Of a stretch of 64,000 bases of DNA, positions 1 through 12,500 are shown piece after piece. Source of the stretch: Pipra filicauda (Eukaryota; Chordata; Aves; Passeriformes; Pipridae); assembly GCF_003945595.2 (NCBI RefSeq), contig NW_024104300.1, positions 124,001-188,000 of the forward strand, in the 5' to 3' direction. The notes under the pieces were generated by a model. That model searched no databases. It had not been told where the DNA came from and was given only the letters and a program-made list of their open reading frames with translations. Numbering within the stretch: the stretch's first letter is position 1; the number at the start of each line of letters is the position of its first letter. The position numbers and the translations under genes are program-made.

Positions 1-3000
1 TAGTGGAAGACATGCAGCAGTAAAAGGCACCGCTAGACAAGCAGAAAGGACAATTTTCCAGGCCTTGAGTAAGAAAACTACAATTTTGAATAAAAAGGGT
101 GTCAATGTGGCATAATAAAGTACCATGCAAAGACACCCAGAGTCGTTGTGAAGGATGCACAAAGGGTAAGTGAAAGCAGCCTGGGGTAAGTAGAGCAGGG
201 ATGGATAACAAAAGATAACCCTCAACTCTTATGACTATACTGCTCCCAGTCCCCAAACCAGTCTGTTAAGGGCTAGCTTGAACACTGTGATGTACAGAAA
301 CTCATGTCAGACCCATGGTGACATGAGGAGAGGATCCATAGTGACTTAGAGGATGTCAGAAAAGGCACTCAAAGGCAGATATCATGTGATGAGAATAGCA
401 GAAAAGGAGGAGAGACATAGCATCTCTGGAAGCCTGTGCCTAGGGATGTCTGCATGAGTAGGGACATAAGGAGACAGCAGGGAGCACAACAGGAGCCCAG
501 GAAGGCCCTGTGGATCCCTTTGCCTGAGAAGAGAAAAAGAGAAAGATGCTTCTTCCAGTGCAAAGGAAGCTGTGAAGGGCTGAGGTATAGCTCCAGCAGC
601 TACAAGTCAAGCTAAAAGTGAGACTACAAGCAAAACAGAAGATAGTATCAAGATATCATTCAAGTCATGAACAGCCGTGGTGAGGAAATGGTGGTAACAT
701 CAGTAATGACAAAGGAAGAGGAGAGAGGAAAAGTGATAGCATGAGATCTCTGCACAAATGGTATGACCCATCACTGTCCTTCATCCAGTGACAAGGAAAC
801 TGCACCGCCCTCACAGTCAAAAGGCAGAGGAAACATAAGCTCTTAACAATAATCTGGCCAGAAACATGCACACAGTCTTTTAATAGCTGCCTGGCAATTA
901 ATCCTGAAATTTAGTACAGGGCCCACAAAACTGTGAAAAGATGCTAGTTATCTGGGTTGTCTGTAAAAAAACTTCTTGAAATCTATGTGAGAAACCCCTC
1001 ACCTTAAAAATCTATGCATTTCCATGCCATTCTTTTATCTAGAACAATAGTGGTATTTTCAAGAGATTTAACTTCCTGTAAAAGAAAGATAAATTTAGTC
1101 TCTCCATTAACAGCCCATAACTAAGGCAGTAATAAAAGAGACACACAACATTGCCAGGACTGATGGGTGTCCAGGTATACAGGGCAGTCCCAGAAATCCA
1201 CATGCAAGTGGGTCATGCTCAGATTCACATGTTACCCAGTAACAAGTTACACAGAATTATTATGAACTGCTGAAGACTTGCCATGTTGAATATATAAAAA
1301 CTGAAAAGGTGTATTTTCTCAAAGTTTGTATTTGCATATTTTCAAACTTAGGTAAAAATGTATACCAGTGAGTATGTGTATGGGTTTGAGATAATCGTCT
1401 GCAGTAGGATTGAAAGTTTGCTGGGTTGGAAAACACATGTCTCTTTGTTCTCTGTCCTGTTTCACATCATTCTTCCTCTAATGGTCTCCTTCCATCAAAA
1501 TTCTGACAGAAAATTTTCCAAATACTTCAGCTGAACATATCTTCACAGCAGTATTTTGCACAGCTCTAACCAAAATGCACATTTCCCAATGAAATTTTAC
1601 ACCTTTAAATCTTTGGCTAGTCATCTAACCACAAAGAGGTTAACTCCAGACCCATTTCTGTTTCTTACTTCCATTTCGGAGAAAATGTTAATCCTTTAAT
1701 TATATACCATATTCAACTGCCAAAATTACTTTCCTATTGTTGAAAAGCTCCTTGTTATACTGAAGGCTTTTGATAAAACCTGGCAACAGGGAAAAATTAT
1801 AGATTTGCTATTGACAGGATTTTTTATATAAAAATTCAAAGGAACGTGCAATTTTCTTTAAGGGGACTATTATGTAGCCACAGTGGTTTCCCACTATGTA
1901 TAGCTAACTTCCTCCCTTCCTCAAGCTGTAAAACCTCATGGCAAGTAAGCTCTGCTCTCAGAGTTGCAATGGAGAATTTGCAATTATATGCAAGGAATTT
2001 AGCTTTTTGTCCCTAGTCCACCTCTTTGAAAATTATGTCCTCTCTACTGGTAGTAAGGTTACAGGGGGCTTCCAAAAGAGGAATATGTCCCTCTGAGAAG
2101 AGATTGCAGGGAAGCACATGGCAGAGAGCATTGCATGCAACTTGCTGAAATGCTCTGGGGTTTCACGAATAGTTCATTGAAGTAAATTATTTTTTTCATT
2201 ATGAAGGACTACAGATAAGAACAACTAGCCACATTTAAACAGTCTCCAGCAGAAACTGAAGTTACCTGCCCATTATTTCTTAATCCTGTATACAGGGTAA
2301 TCAGATCAAACCTCTCCTATCCCAGAATCTTATTGAGTCTTGTTCGCTAATGTTGCCCAACAATTTCAGCTTTATTATCCGCCTAAAGTTAAGAGCCCAG
2401 ATCTCAGTAGAGCAGCACAAAAATATAAAGTACAAGAAATATTTATTTGCAACTGATTACTTTTGTGAAAAATAATGTTGACTTTTCTACTGTGTATGAC
2501 CATGTAGTCAGTTTCCAGTCTACCAGCTCCCATTCCATATTCTAACTGGGGGAAAATTTCTTAAAAATTAGCACTGGGTTAAGCTCCTACTGTCTAATCG
2601 TATTACATAGGGTTGATTGTGTTTCATACTAATAAGCTAAGAGGTTAAGACATTAATCTACTGTAAACGAAATGCTCCTATGAAATGTGATAGAAGAGAT
2701 GATAAAGAACTTGCAGTGAGCAGACTTGTATCGCATGCTGTGCTTGTTAATGAAGACTAAGTTACAGACCATATTACCCATACTCTAAAACTGCTATTCA
2801 TGCTGCTGGAGTTTTCCTTCAAAATTTGGGGATTTATCCCTGAGAATACTAACAGTGTCATTAAAAAATAAACAACTCACAACATCTTTGTGTTATTTAC
2901 AAGCTTGTGACCTATCAGAGGGACATGACTTGACCAATAACAGAGATGGAAAATGAATAAAGGTGACAGGATAGAGTGAGCTGCGTGTGGTTTGGGGCCT

Positions 3001-5779
3001 GGGTTCCTGCAGCCTGAGTTTCTGATAGCTAATGAGTTATATATCAAACCTGGTGCTACATTAGGTCTGAATTCACTAGTTAGATACTGATGTACATTGT
3101 GCAAACACAAGCATTAGTTTCTCCTCTGACTCAAAACCAGCACCTTTTATTTCAGGCTTTTTGAAATGAATAGGTGATTGCCTCATGGGTCAAGAGTGCA
3201 GGTAAACTGAGCAGGATCATTAGCATTCAGTTCTTTGCAGACTTGAGAACAACTTGGGATTAGCCCATCTATACATTGCCTGAGCCAGTGGTGCCAAAAT
3301 AATGCTGGCAAAGCTCTTTGAGCTCTTTATATTGACAATCACTCTGCAGGTGCATAATAGTATAGATCCCATCTAAAAAGACTGTAGTAACTACAAATCA
3401 TTATAACATCACTTTGAAGAATAATCATAGGATGCACATTACAAGTGCAAGGAAACTAATGTAATTTTCTAGCTAAGCAGAACAAGTAGTATTTACTGTT
3501 CCTAACTTTCTGGTGATGTTTAACTCATCAGGAAGATCTTTTTTTATCAATACATAGCTCACTAAAGCAACCTGTGTCACCAATAAAAAAACCCCAGTTC
3601 TTTCCTCCTTATAAATGACGCAGCTAGAGGTATATTGGACATGATTCAGACTGAATGAGATCACAGGAAAAACTTGAAATAGAATAATACTTCTTGTTCT
3701 TAAAAACAAAGATTCCCCATGTGGATGTTAACTGTGGTCCCAAGAAATGGGCCAAAAATTGATCTCCAGATGTCACAGCAGTACGTTGCATAACTTGGCC
3801 CACAGCAAATAACCAGAGCCACAGCCACAACCCTTCTGAGGTCCTCTTCATTGTGCTCCAAAGAGAAATGAGTGCTTCAAGCTGATGTCCAAACGGACTT
3901 TTCCTGCAAAAAATAAAGCAGATTAAGTGGAGTTCCTCAGCAGTACACAGCTTTCTGTAATCTGCTTGCCATTTCCTGCAAGGGCAGGGAGTTGTTGTGG
4001 GAGCTCGTGTTGAGACCACATGCAGAGCAGCCAGGGAAGAGAGCTGTCCTGGGAAAGACACTCCAGTAGTGGATGTAGAACAGAGAGGGTGGAAAAAGGC
4101 CCTATGGGGGCAAAGGATTTGTGTCAACCCCTGCCAGGTGAAGGATTAGTGGGGGTATAAAGCCTTGTCTTCCTCTCTGGTCATGGTGACTGGACCAGAA
4201 CACATTGGTACATACTCAATACAGTCACTTATGCATTTCAACACTCTCCAAACTAATGCTGAGGCTGTTTGAAGGACATGTTCTCTTACTTGTCAATAAC
4301 ATGAACTGAGATAAAGAGCAATAAAGAGTTCACAGCTGGGGAAAAAATCCAATCATGACTTATGCCTTAAATTCAAACCCACCAAAGCTCATACCAACAT
4401 CGTTTTAGCACATCAGTGAGGCAGATACACAGATTTCAACAGTTATCTGCCTGCCACAGCCTGACTTTACTGCTTTGAGAACATGTAAACCTCTTCTTGC
4501 TACATAGGTAAGCAAACCCTGGACAGCATTACCCAGGGCAAAGGGAAAGGAATGACTTTGTGGGTAACCTAACCACTAAACCAGAAGCTCTGAGCCAACA
4601 AGCTCCAAGGTCAGGGCCTGTCAGTCAGATTGCTGGTAGACAAGCAACTCTTAAAATGTAATCCCCATCTCAGAATAACACTCACCTATATTCTTGTGAG
4701 TTCATAAACTCCTGCAGCTGGGGAGCTGCAGTGGGCAGCACCCCAGTAGCAGACTGTGTGCTTCCTACCATCTAAAGGAATCTCAGAAGGGTCCCAATGG
4801 CTGGAAAATCTATGGTGTTGGGATTTCTTCTCCACAAAGGGCACCTCAGTGGCTGGTGCAAAGAGCAGCCGCTTCTGCCATCTCCAGCCTCAGACTCCCA
4901 GGGGACTGTGAACTGCTGAGCAGAAGGTTTCCAGGCACAAAAGAATTTCTAATCTCAACAGCGGTTTCAGGAAATAGACTCTAATCCCAGGCAATTAAGT
5001 TTATAAGAAATATGCAGCCCATAGGGGGACATTTAACTGTGGCCTGCAAGATTTGTGTGGAGATTCATTAATGCTCCTCCCTGCCCCAGTCCCCAAGAGG
5101 GCCACAATGCAAAAAGAGCTGTATAACTTCCGAATCTGTACACCAGGTTGAATGCACCTGCTATACTTCTGTGCCCCACCAGACTAAGTTAGCTGTTCAA
5201 AACAAGAAATAAAACAGAACTGGTATCCCAAGGCACATAGACAGATTTCTAGGAGAGAATCCCAGCTCACAGTTCACGTTTTGCAGCAGTGATGCAAGAA
5301 GCTGGACAGAAGAGCTGGGATGTTTATATCCTGTTATTTAACTGGGCCATTAGCTCCAGGGCCTCCACAGTACTTCTCTGACATGCACCCAGATCTACAT
5401 GCAAATCTACCATGGTGGAAGACATGTCAGGGCCTCGTCCTTCCAGGCTAGAAGGATTTAAAACCATCCATCACTGCTTGCAGAAAGCAAAGCCTCTACA
5501 GAAGGGGTGTGCTCATCCGCAATCACAACGGCCAGCTGTAATTCATAGCTATCAGCTGAGTCCTGGCATGTCAAGTGCAGCACTGTTTCACATGAGACAA
5601 CCAGGTGGAGGTGGCAGCTGGCACTGATGATGCAAGACAGAGTGGGAAGTGGGTGGTGTTTGGCCATGTTGGCTCTGACACAACCAGAGGCCTGAAATAG
5701 TGAGGGGATTCAGGAAGGCAGTGGGCATGTGGCGTTGGAGTTATGCAGGCATGGAGACTGGATATAATTGGGGACGGCC
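1..5779. other. Gene-free intergenic stretch
   Basis: I see no supportable gene or recognisable repeat in this stretch. It is AT-rich with many stops in all frames. The longest open frames, such as one of 167 codons on the minus strand at 3624-4127, show no family motif, no splice-site context and low-complexity Trp/Leu runs, and look like chance. Old unrecognised repeat remnants may be present. Confidence 0.6.
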
Positions 5780-6350
5780 AATGTGACATAGAATCTTCTT
5801 CCAAAGCAGGGACAGGATTACAAGAAGCCTGCAATCACTTTATTGTAAGAGGCTGCAAACATTTATACTTTTCACACATCACACATGTCAACTTTCTATT
5901 GGTGCCTTTCATGTAAACATATATCAGGCTATACACATGTCATCCTGCTATTGGTACACATAGATCAGGCCATCAGGCCATCCACATGTCAACCCGCCAT
6001 TGGTACTTTCATGTATACACACACCAGGATTGGTTGCAAAATAGCAAACACAGTTTTTGTCGAGTCATCCTGACTTGCAGAAAGTACAGGAAGTCCATTT
6101 CTGTTTTCCATCTTCTTCCTGTCTGAAAGTTGCCCACATTCCTCTGCATGCTGTGTTCTCCTCCTTTCAGGGGTAATCTGGTCAATGTCGATTGCTTCAT
6201 CGATAAGTGCCAAGCTGCTGACAGACCTGCAGTCAACCCCGACAGGGTGGGAGCTGAGCCAGGAGGCTGGGGCAGGATTGAGATATGTGTAAACAGATGG
6301 CAATGGAAGAAGACCAAGGAAAGTCTTCTTTTCCTTAGAGCAGAAAGTTA
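5780..6350 (-). mobile_element. LTR of an endogenous retrovirus, minus strand (boundaries approximate)
   Basis: Read on the minus strand this has the order expected of an LTR. There is a U3 with three tandem ~50-bp repeats, each carrying a CCAAT box (ATTGG on +, near 5898, 5951 and 5999). A TATA-like GTATAAATG follows near 5860-5868, then an AATAAAG polyadenylation signal at 5838-5844, and a short R/U5 down to about 5783, where the + strand reads TGTGAC. I could not find a confident target-site duplication. The high-coordinate end is uncertain and may extend to ~6600. No gag or pol sequence adjoins it, so it is probably a solo LTR. The family is unknown to me. Confidence 0.5.
5883..6030. repeat. 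Three ~50-bp tandem repeats with inverted CCAAT boxes
   Basis: Three degenerate copies start at 5883, 5935 and 5984. Each begins ACATGTCA, is followed after 4-5 bases by YYATTGGT, and ends in a CAGG-containing tail. A further ATTGG lies at about 6027-6031. The unit sits upstream (minus-strand sense) of a TATA-like box and a polyadenylation signal, so it reads as an LTR U3 enhancer array. Confidence 0.75.
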
Positions 6351-6793
6351 ACTCATGGAAGTTAACTCCCTTTCAGGGAGCCTCCCTTCCCACAGCAGCT
6401 CATCCCATTGGCCCCTCCAGCCTCCAGTAGACTGGGGAACTGCAGCATCTGCTACTGGCAAAATTGCTGGGGAGAGGGCAAGAAGTGCGAAGCCAAGGGG
6501 GAGCTCACAGCTGCAAGAGGGTGTGTATATTTCTTGGTATGCATGCTTTTTGGTCCTTGGAGACCAAACAATACCCCACATCTTCTTGTCCTGTAATTCC
6601 TCTTCTCTTCACTAGATTCATCTTCCTTCAGCGTGGGGTCCACACAGGGGAGAACAATCTGCCACTGCTATCAGTTACTTCATTAGCAAAATTGGCAATG
6701 GTTTTCAAGCCCTCAGGAGCATAGGCTTTTTAACTTGAAGGAGCTTGTCAGCTTCATAATAGAGCTCCACAGTCAGCTGTTACATTTGTCCCA
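6351..6793. other. Unassigned DNA, possibly the rest of the LTR
   Basis: There is no gene here. Several overlapping open frames run on both strands, but none shows a protein family signature. The stretch is moderately GC-rich, like the LTR next to it, and may be the distal U3 of that LTR or flanking ERV sequence. Confidence 0.4.
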
Positions 6794-6932
6794 AGGTTAG
6801 TGCAGTTGGTTAGAGCATGGTGTTAATTGATGCCAAGGTTGAGGGTTTGATCCCCATAGGGGTCAGTCAGTTAAGAGTTGGACTCAATGATCCTTGTGGG
6901 TCCCTTCCAACTCAGAATGTTCTGTGAAATGG
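6794..6932 (+). mobile_element. tRNA-Ile-derived SINE with CR1-like tail (TguSINE1-like)
   Basis: The head resembles tRNA-Ile: an A-box-like TTAGTGCAGTTGGTTAGAGC near 6798-6817, an anticodon-arm-like GGTGTTAAT, and a B-box-like GGTTTGATCCC near 6844-6854. The second half (GACTCAATGATCCTTGTGGG, then TCCCTTCCAACTC, then TTCTGTGA) matches a CR1 3' end. Such a SINE would use a CR1 reverse transcriptase in trans. The composite structure is that of TguSINE1, described from zebra finch and relatives. The tRNA part lacks a clean cloverleaf and mature 3' end, so it is not a functional tRNA gene. Confidence 0.85.
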
Positions 6933-7572
6933 CCAGAAAGGTAAACATCCAGTTTTTTAACACCCAAAGTACATTTGGAGGAGTTTTGAAGCAGAAGGTG
7001 AAGCTACTTTTGTTCTAGTCTTAAGTAACATACAGCAATTGATCCATCTAAGAAGATGACTCATGTCACTGACTAGCAGCAGCTGTTATATTTAGATTTG
7101 ACACCCAGAAAGGAATCATAAAGAAGCAATATTTTATAAGGGAAAGACTTCACTAAAAACTCAAGGTTAGTTACCTGATGCCTTAAAGGGAGTAAAACTC
7201 CCAAAAGTAGTTTAGATATGAAAGACAACTACTCAGACTCAGAAAAGGTATGCACCAGCAAGTAAGAAAGAAAAGCAGGGAGGCAAGAGACTTACCAGTG
7301 TAATTATAGCAGTAGGGTTCTTTAAGAAAAAGAGAAACTCTTCAGGATTTAAATTTAACACAGATAAAGTCAATAAACAAGAACATAAATTACAGTAGGA
7401 ACTAGGAGAGAAAATGGTTAAGCTGGATTGTCCATGGCAAATAGCATGAGGCATAAAAAGAAACACGAACGGATCACTTAGGTGTACCTAAATAAGCAAG
7501 CCTGTGAAAGCACTGGGAGATGTTTGAGGACTAGTAATGAGAAGATATGCAACTTCTTTGCATTAATCTTCA
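6933..7572. other. Gene-free intergenic stretch
   Basis: I see no gene or repeat here. A 75-codon minus-strand open frame at 7239-7466 is hydrophobic and AT-driven, with no family match. Confidence 0.6.
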
Positions 7573-7666
7573 CTGCTTCAGTAACAGCAATGAAATATCT
7601 GCTACGATGGAGGTGTCAGAATAAAAAGTGGAAGTAAATTTATCATCCTAACCATTCTAGATGACA
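7573..7666. repeat. Left copy of ~94-bp direct repeat flanking the RTE element
   Basis: Starts CTGCTTCAGTAACAGCAATG and ends TTCTAGATGACAT. The same sequence recurs at 9504-9597 with about seven differences (six substitutions and one single-base indel). The two copies bracket the RTE LINE exactly, as a target-site duplication would. Confidence 0.85.
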
Positions 7667-9503
7667 TCATCATGGCTAGGCTTCACAAACGAAGATTTGG
7701 GAAGGACTCTACCCACATTTGCTACAAGTGCGCTGGTGGCTAAAGAGGCCAATGCAAGATGGACAAGTCTGGTGGCAAAAGGAAAAGCAGAAAGACTCCT
7801 TGGATGGTATCAGCAAGACACGATTCTTTCTGTGTTGTCTTTTCTCGTCAAGAGTGATCGTGCGTGTGCTCTCAAAGGCATCAGCAGCGTTATAGATGGT
7901 GTGTCTCCAGGCATCCCGACTGGAGGCCAGAGTAGACCAGTGATGAAGATCAGTCTGGCCAAGGCCGAGATGTTGTTTCGGGGAGTCCCTATATCTCCTC
8001 TTCAGGGCTCCTCTTTTACGGCAGCCAGTGGCAAGTTCACCATAGAGCAGGATCTTAGGGGGGCGGTGGTCCTTCATCCTGGAAGGACCTGCCCAGCGCA
8101 GCTGTGTTCCCATCCACATGGCCTCAATACTCGTAATTGCCGCCTGTTCTAGAACAGACATATTAGTCACATAATCTGACCAGTGGATGTTTAGGATTGT
8201 ACAGAGACAGTGTTGATGGAAGAGTTCTAGGAGTTGCAGGTGGTGGCGGTAGATGACCCATGATTCAGACCCATATAGAAGAGTAGACAGCACTATGGCT
8301 CTGTAAACACTGATCTTTGTACTTTTCTTCAGGTGTTTATTTCGCCAAACTCTTTTATGGAGTTTTCCGAAAGCACTATATGCCTTTGCCAACCTGTTGT
8401 CTATCTCTCCGTCAATCTTACCATCCGAGGAGATGAGGCTGCCTAGGTAATTAAACTGTTGGACTGATTTGAGCTCTGATTGGCCAATGGTGATATGGGG
8501 ATGATGGAAAACTTCCTGAGGTGCAGGTTGACAGAGAACTTCTGTCTTCTTTAAGCTGACTTCCAGACCAAAAAGCTCAGCAGCCTCTGCAAAGCAGGAT
8601 GTTAAACGCTGCAGAGCTGCTTCTGTGTAGCCAGCGAGGACATTGTCATCAGCATAGAGCATCTCCCGGACAAGATGGTTTAAGGTCTTAGTGTGGGCCT
8701 TCAGTTGCCTTAGGTTGAATAGGCTTCCATCGGTACAGTATTAAATGTAGATACCATCTTTTTCATCGAGGTCTACTGTGGCCCTTTGGAGCATCATGCT
8801 GAAAAAGACTGTGAATAGGGTTAGTGCGAGAACGCAGCCTTGTTTCATACAGTTGGTTATTAGAAAGGGCTCAGAAAGTGCATTGCCATATCTGACTTGG
8901 CCGTGCTGATCCTCATGGAGTGAGATGATCATTTTAAGGAACTTGGGGGGACAACCTAAACGTTCCAAAATCTGCCAGAGACCTTTTCTGCTCACAGTAT
9001 CAAAAGCCTTGGTGAGATCAACAAAGGTTACATCGAGTCCTTTGTTCTGTTCCCTACACTTCTCTTGCAGTTGTCTGAGAACAAATACCATGCCTGTGGT
9101 ACTCCTGTTGGCTCTGAAACCACACTGACTTTCAGGTAGAATTTCTTCTGCTATAGTGGGTATTAGTCTGTTCAAGAGTATTCTTGCCAGGATTTTGCCA
9201 GCAATGGAGAGCAGAGTAATACCACGGTAATATGAACAGTCTGATTTATCTCCTTTCTTCTTATACAAAGTGATGATGACTGTGTCACGTAGACCTGTTT
9301 GCCTAGTTCCCAACAGCACACCACAAACTCGTGAAATACAGCATGAAGTGCTTGGCCTCCATGCTTCCAGACTTCAGGTGGAATTCCATCAACCCCAGCT
9401 GCCTTGCCAGTTTTCACCTGCTGTATGGCCTTGAGGGTTTCTCCTATAGTAGGGGCAATGTCCAATTCATTCTTCACTGGTTGCAGTGTAATGTACTGAA
9501 TTG
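7667..9503 (-). mobile_element. 5'-truncated RTE-clade LINE (AviRTE/BovB-like)
   Basis: A minus-strand non-LTR retrotransposon 3' fragment of ~1.84 kb. It retains the reverse transcriptase from just before the first conserved block to the C-terminus, but lacks the upstream endonuclease. The 3' end (low coordinates) is short and finishes in a small ATGATGATG microsatellite next to the flanking repeat, as is typical of RTE elements. No 3' AATAAA tail or CR1-type end is present. It is flanked by an unusually long direct repeat. RTE elements are patchily distributed in birds (AviRTE), for which horizontal transfer has been proposed. I assign it to the clade, not firmly to AviRTE itself. Confidence 0.85.
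7709..9503 (-). pseudogene. RTE reverse transcriptase, one frameshift and one stop
   Basis: The RT would prime on nicked genomic DNA and copy LINE RNA. In order on the minus strand: the block QVKTGKAAGVDGIP (9420-9379 region), then SYYRGITLLSIAGKIL, then the catalytic Asp block TFVDLTKAFDTV, the KQGCVLALTLF block, and the catalytic LYADD at about 8659-8645. These are followed by the RTE linker (FNYLGSLISSD, LLYGSESW) and a C-terminal Cys/His motif around SCIGLFSHQRTC. The frame shifts once near 9320, and a single in-frame TAA at 8741-8743 precedes the YADD block; otherwise the reading is open to 7709. The flanking-repeat copies are already ~7% diverged, so two lesions over 1.8 kb is fairly few. 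No activity is expected. Confidence 0.85.
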
Positions 9504-9597
9504 CTGCTTCAGTAACAGCAATGAAATATCTGCTACAATGGAGGTGTCAGAATAAAAAGTGAAGTAAATTTATTATCTGAACAGTTCTAGATGACAT
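9504..9597. repeat. Right copy of ~94-bp direct repeat flanking the RTE element
   Basis: Partner of the copy at 7573-7666. The left edge coincides with the 5' truncation point of the RTE copy, so the pre-insertion locus probably held this sequence once. Confidence 0.85.
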
Positions 9598-12500
9598 ACA
9601 TCTGCGGTTTGTGACAGCAATCAGGAAAAAAAGGTAACTAAAAAAGGTCAAATAGGTAACAAAAACAGCAGTTACAGTCCAGTAACTTGAAGAGTATATA
9701 ATGCATTTGTGTTTAGGGCATAAATAACAAAATATCTTAATCCTAACCATAAACATTTGCATTATATCACTGGTAGCACAGATAGAAATAGTTTACTTCT
9801 TTCAGTGTGCATTTGGAAGCTTGAGACTCGATATCTTCTCGGTGAAAGAATGATTTTTATTTATAAGCATGATGTGATAACTTTACAGAAGCAGGCCTTC
9901 CTAGAGGTGAGAAGGACCCTCCTCAGTCTGAATGTTCCTAGAGCCCGTCATCCTCTTTGGGACACTGATGAAGGCTCAACCTTTGAGTCCCCTTTTTTCT
10001 CTACTGAAAGAAAAGAAAGGACATTCTACCTTAAAATTGACAGAGAGAAAAAACTTGTAAACAAGTGTCTTCTATAGCCTTGGATTCTGTTATTTTTGTA
10101 TTAAGTTTTTTCTCTCCTCTCACCATTCAGTTTTTCTCTAAGTCTTAGTCCTTTTTTATTTCTTTGGTGTTTTATTTTCAATTTTTTCATCACTTTGTCT
10201 CTGTTTGCCCCTTTTTGCCTTTCTTTCTTTCCCCTGCCAGCCTTTTTCCATAACTGAGATGTCTTTTTTTCCTCTTTGCAAAGTCCGGTATAGTAATGAA
10301 TAAATAACTGATAAAACACCCCACTCTCTCTGTCTTTCCCTTATCTCATGAAGTGCTGCAGCATGAACATCATTTAGGTAGTGGTCTGTGGCATCACACT
10401 CACCCTTCTTTGCCCTCTGCTGCACGACACTTCCTTCCCATGACAATATTCCTAGTTGAGTTCTCAGAATTGCAATCCCCAAATCTCCACCAGATTCCTG
10501 GCTTGATTTCTTCTCAGCTAAACTATTAAGTGTCTGTCCAGCCTTGCAATCTCCCCTCTCTCTCCACCTCTCAAGTTTTCTGTAAAGCCACATGCATAGC
10601 CTAATACTGCTGTCAGTAGGGCTCGTTCAAAACAAACCCTCCTGGAACAGCATTCCTAAACGGTTTGGGGATGATTTTCATTTATGCTGCAGCTCAGTGT
10701 AAGCCAGAAGCAACATGCTTTTGTGCAAACAGTAATGCAGTTGTGCAGACACAAGCTGTGCTAATGTGTTTATCTGCGTGGGCCGCACATCCTGTGGGAG
10801 ACTCTCATCTGGGCAGCTACCAGCAATGGCAGCAGCAGTCGGATGTAGGCAGAAGGGCAGCAGTGGGTGTGAGATGATGTGCTTCCCCCTCTCCCTTCAC
10901 TACTACTGCAACCAGCTAGGGTAGCCTAGGCACAATTTAATCCTTCCAGCACATACCAGGGCTTGCTCTCTGTTTCCCTGCAGTCATGTTTCTGAGGAGC
11001 TATCCTTCTCTGGTAGCCTGTATTGAAACCCATGACTTGGTTCTCCAGGCTTTAGGGGGATATGTCATCACACCCACATAAAATCATGAAATGTCAGAGG
11101 AACAAAAGGACACAAACAGCAAGAGCATTCTTATGCCTCCATTCCAAGCATGCAGTTCCCATTCACAGCTCTGGATCTGAAAGCTCCCTGGCAAATGTCC
11201 TCTTCACATTTTACACCCGCTGATTATGGGTGTGGGAGTGTGTGTGTTACTGCAAATACCCAGCGAGAGCCCATTTTTGTTGAATGAGAGAAGCCTTCTG
11301 AACTGATATTTTGGAAGCCTTCATGTGATGTTAGCCAAATGCTAACATTATTTTTCTTCACCCACGTACTGCTAGGAGCCAAAAAATGAGGCAGCTGCCT
11401 GCTGCTGCTGTAAGTTTGCCAGGCTGGCACCACACCACTTGCAGCCTGCCATCAGCTCCAACCAGCTCACAGGTAGCAACAGGCACACATAATTCACATT
11501 TATGTCTCAAGAACAAATTGAGCTCAGCAGTTCTGAGGCTTGCAGCAAAATTCCCATATGCTCTTTGGTTTGTTTGCTGAATTAGAAGTACACTTGAAGA
11601 AAGACCATCAACTTGGGATTAAATGTGTAAGAAACACTAAGACTCATACTGTGTATGTATTTCAGGATACAAGCTTTTCACCAAAACTGAAATATCACCA
11701 AGTCATGGGATGACCTTTCTCTTTACCAGTAAATTTTTAATGTATTCTTCTTTTCTACTTTTAGTTCAGCCAGGTATGTTTTGGGTTGTCAAGGTTACCT
11801 GGGATTTAGTGCCTTGCCATGTTTCCAAAGCAAGTGATTTACTTGGAGCATCTAGATATCCCAGCTCTTGTTCTCTTCTTACCTGACAAACGTTTAAATA
11901 ACAAATAAATTAAGCCATTTTCCCCACTATTGCTGATGCATGTGCCTCACCTGGTGTTTACATTTCTGACATGATTCTGTTGTTGTGACTCTTTTGGGCA
12001 GGATATTTTCAGAAATTAGACAACAAGAAGCAATTTAGCAAGGCTTCTTCCGAGAGCTAAATGACTGGAACACAGCTTTTTTATGATTTGGAAAAGAGGA
12101 TTTCTAGATATCAATCATGCTGACAGTTCTTTCTTCCAGAAAATTTTAATAGTCCATAAGTTGTCGTCAATTTGTTTTTTAAATCCTTCTTTAGAAAACA
12201 AACTTAGTCATTTTGGAAATAGTTGTTGGTAGTGCTAAACAACACTTCCAAGAGAACATCTTACCTAAGACAACCAACCAAAAATGTGAACAGAAGGAGA
12301 AATAATTTCAGACTTCAATTCCTCATTACTACATTCTGAAAAGCGGAAAAGCATAAGCCCCAACTGCTGTCACTGATGAAAGGGGTATGAAACAGCTGAA
12401 TAGCATATTTTCAGACAGACTTTTCTGTGCACTTCTGCAGCTTTGGGCCAAGGCCTGAGCAGACACAGTGAACCAGACCCTCCACTCATATAAATCAGTC

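Noticed and set aside
3624..4127. 167-codon minus-strand open frame
   Set aside because: No family motif, Trp/Leu low-complexity run, no neighbouring exons or promoter; likely chance.
5883..6030. CRISPR-like repeats
   Set aside because: Only three degenerate units with no unique spacers, in a vertebrate LTR promoter setting.
6794..6866. Possible tRNA-Ile gene
   Set aside because: The A and B boxes are recognisable, but the arms do not pair cleanly and the sequence runs straight into a CR1-type tail, so it is a SINE.
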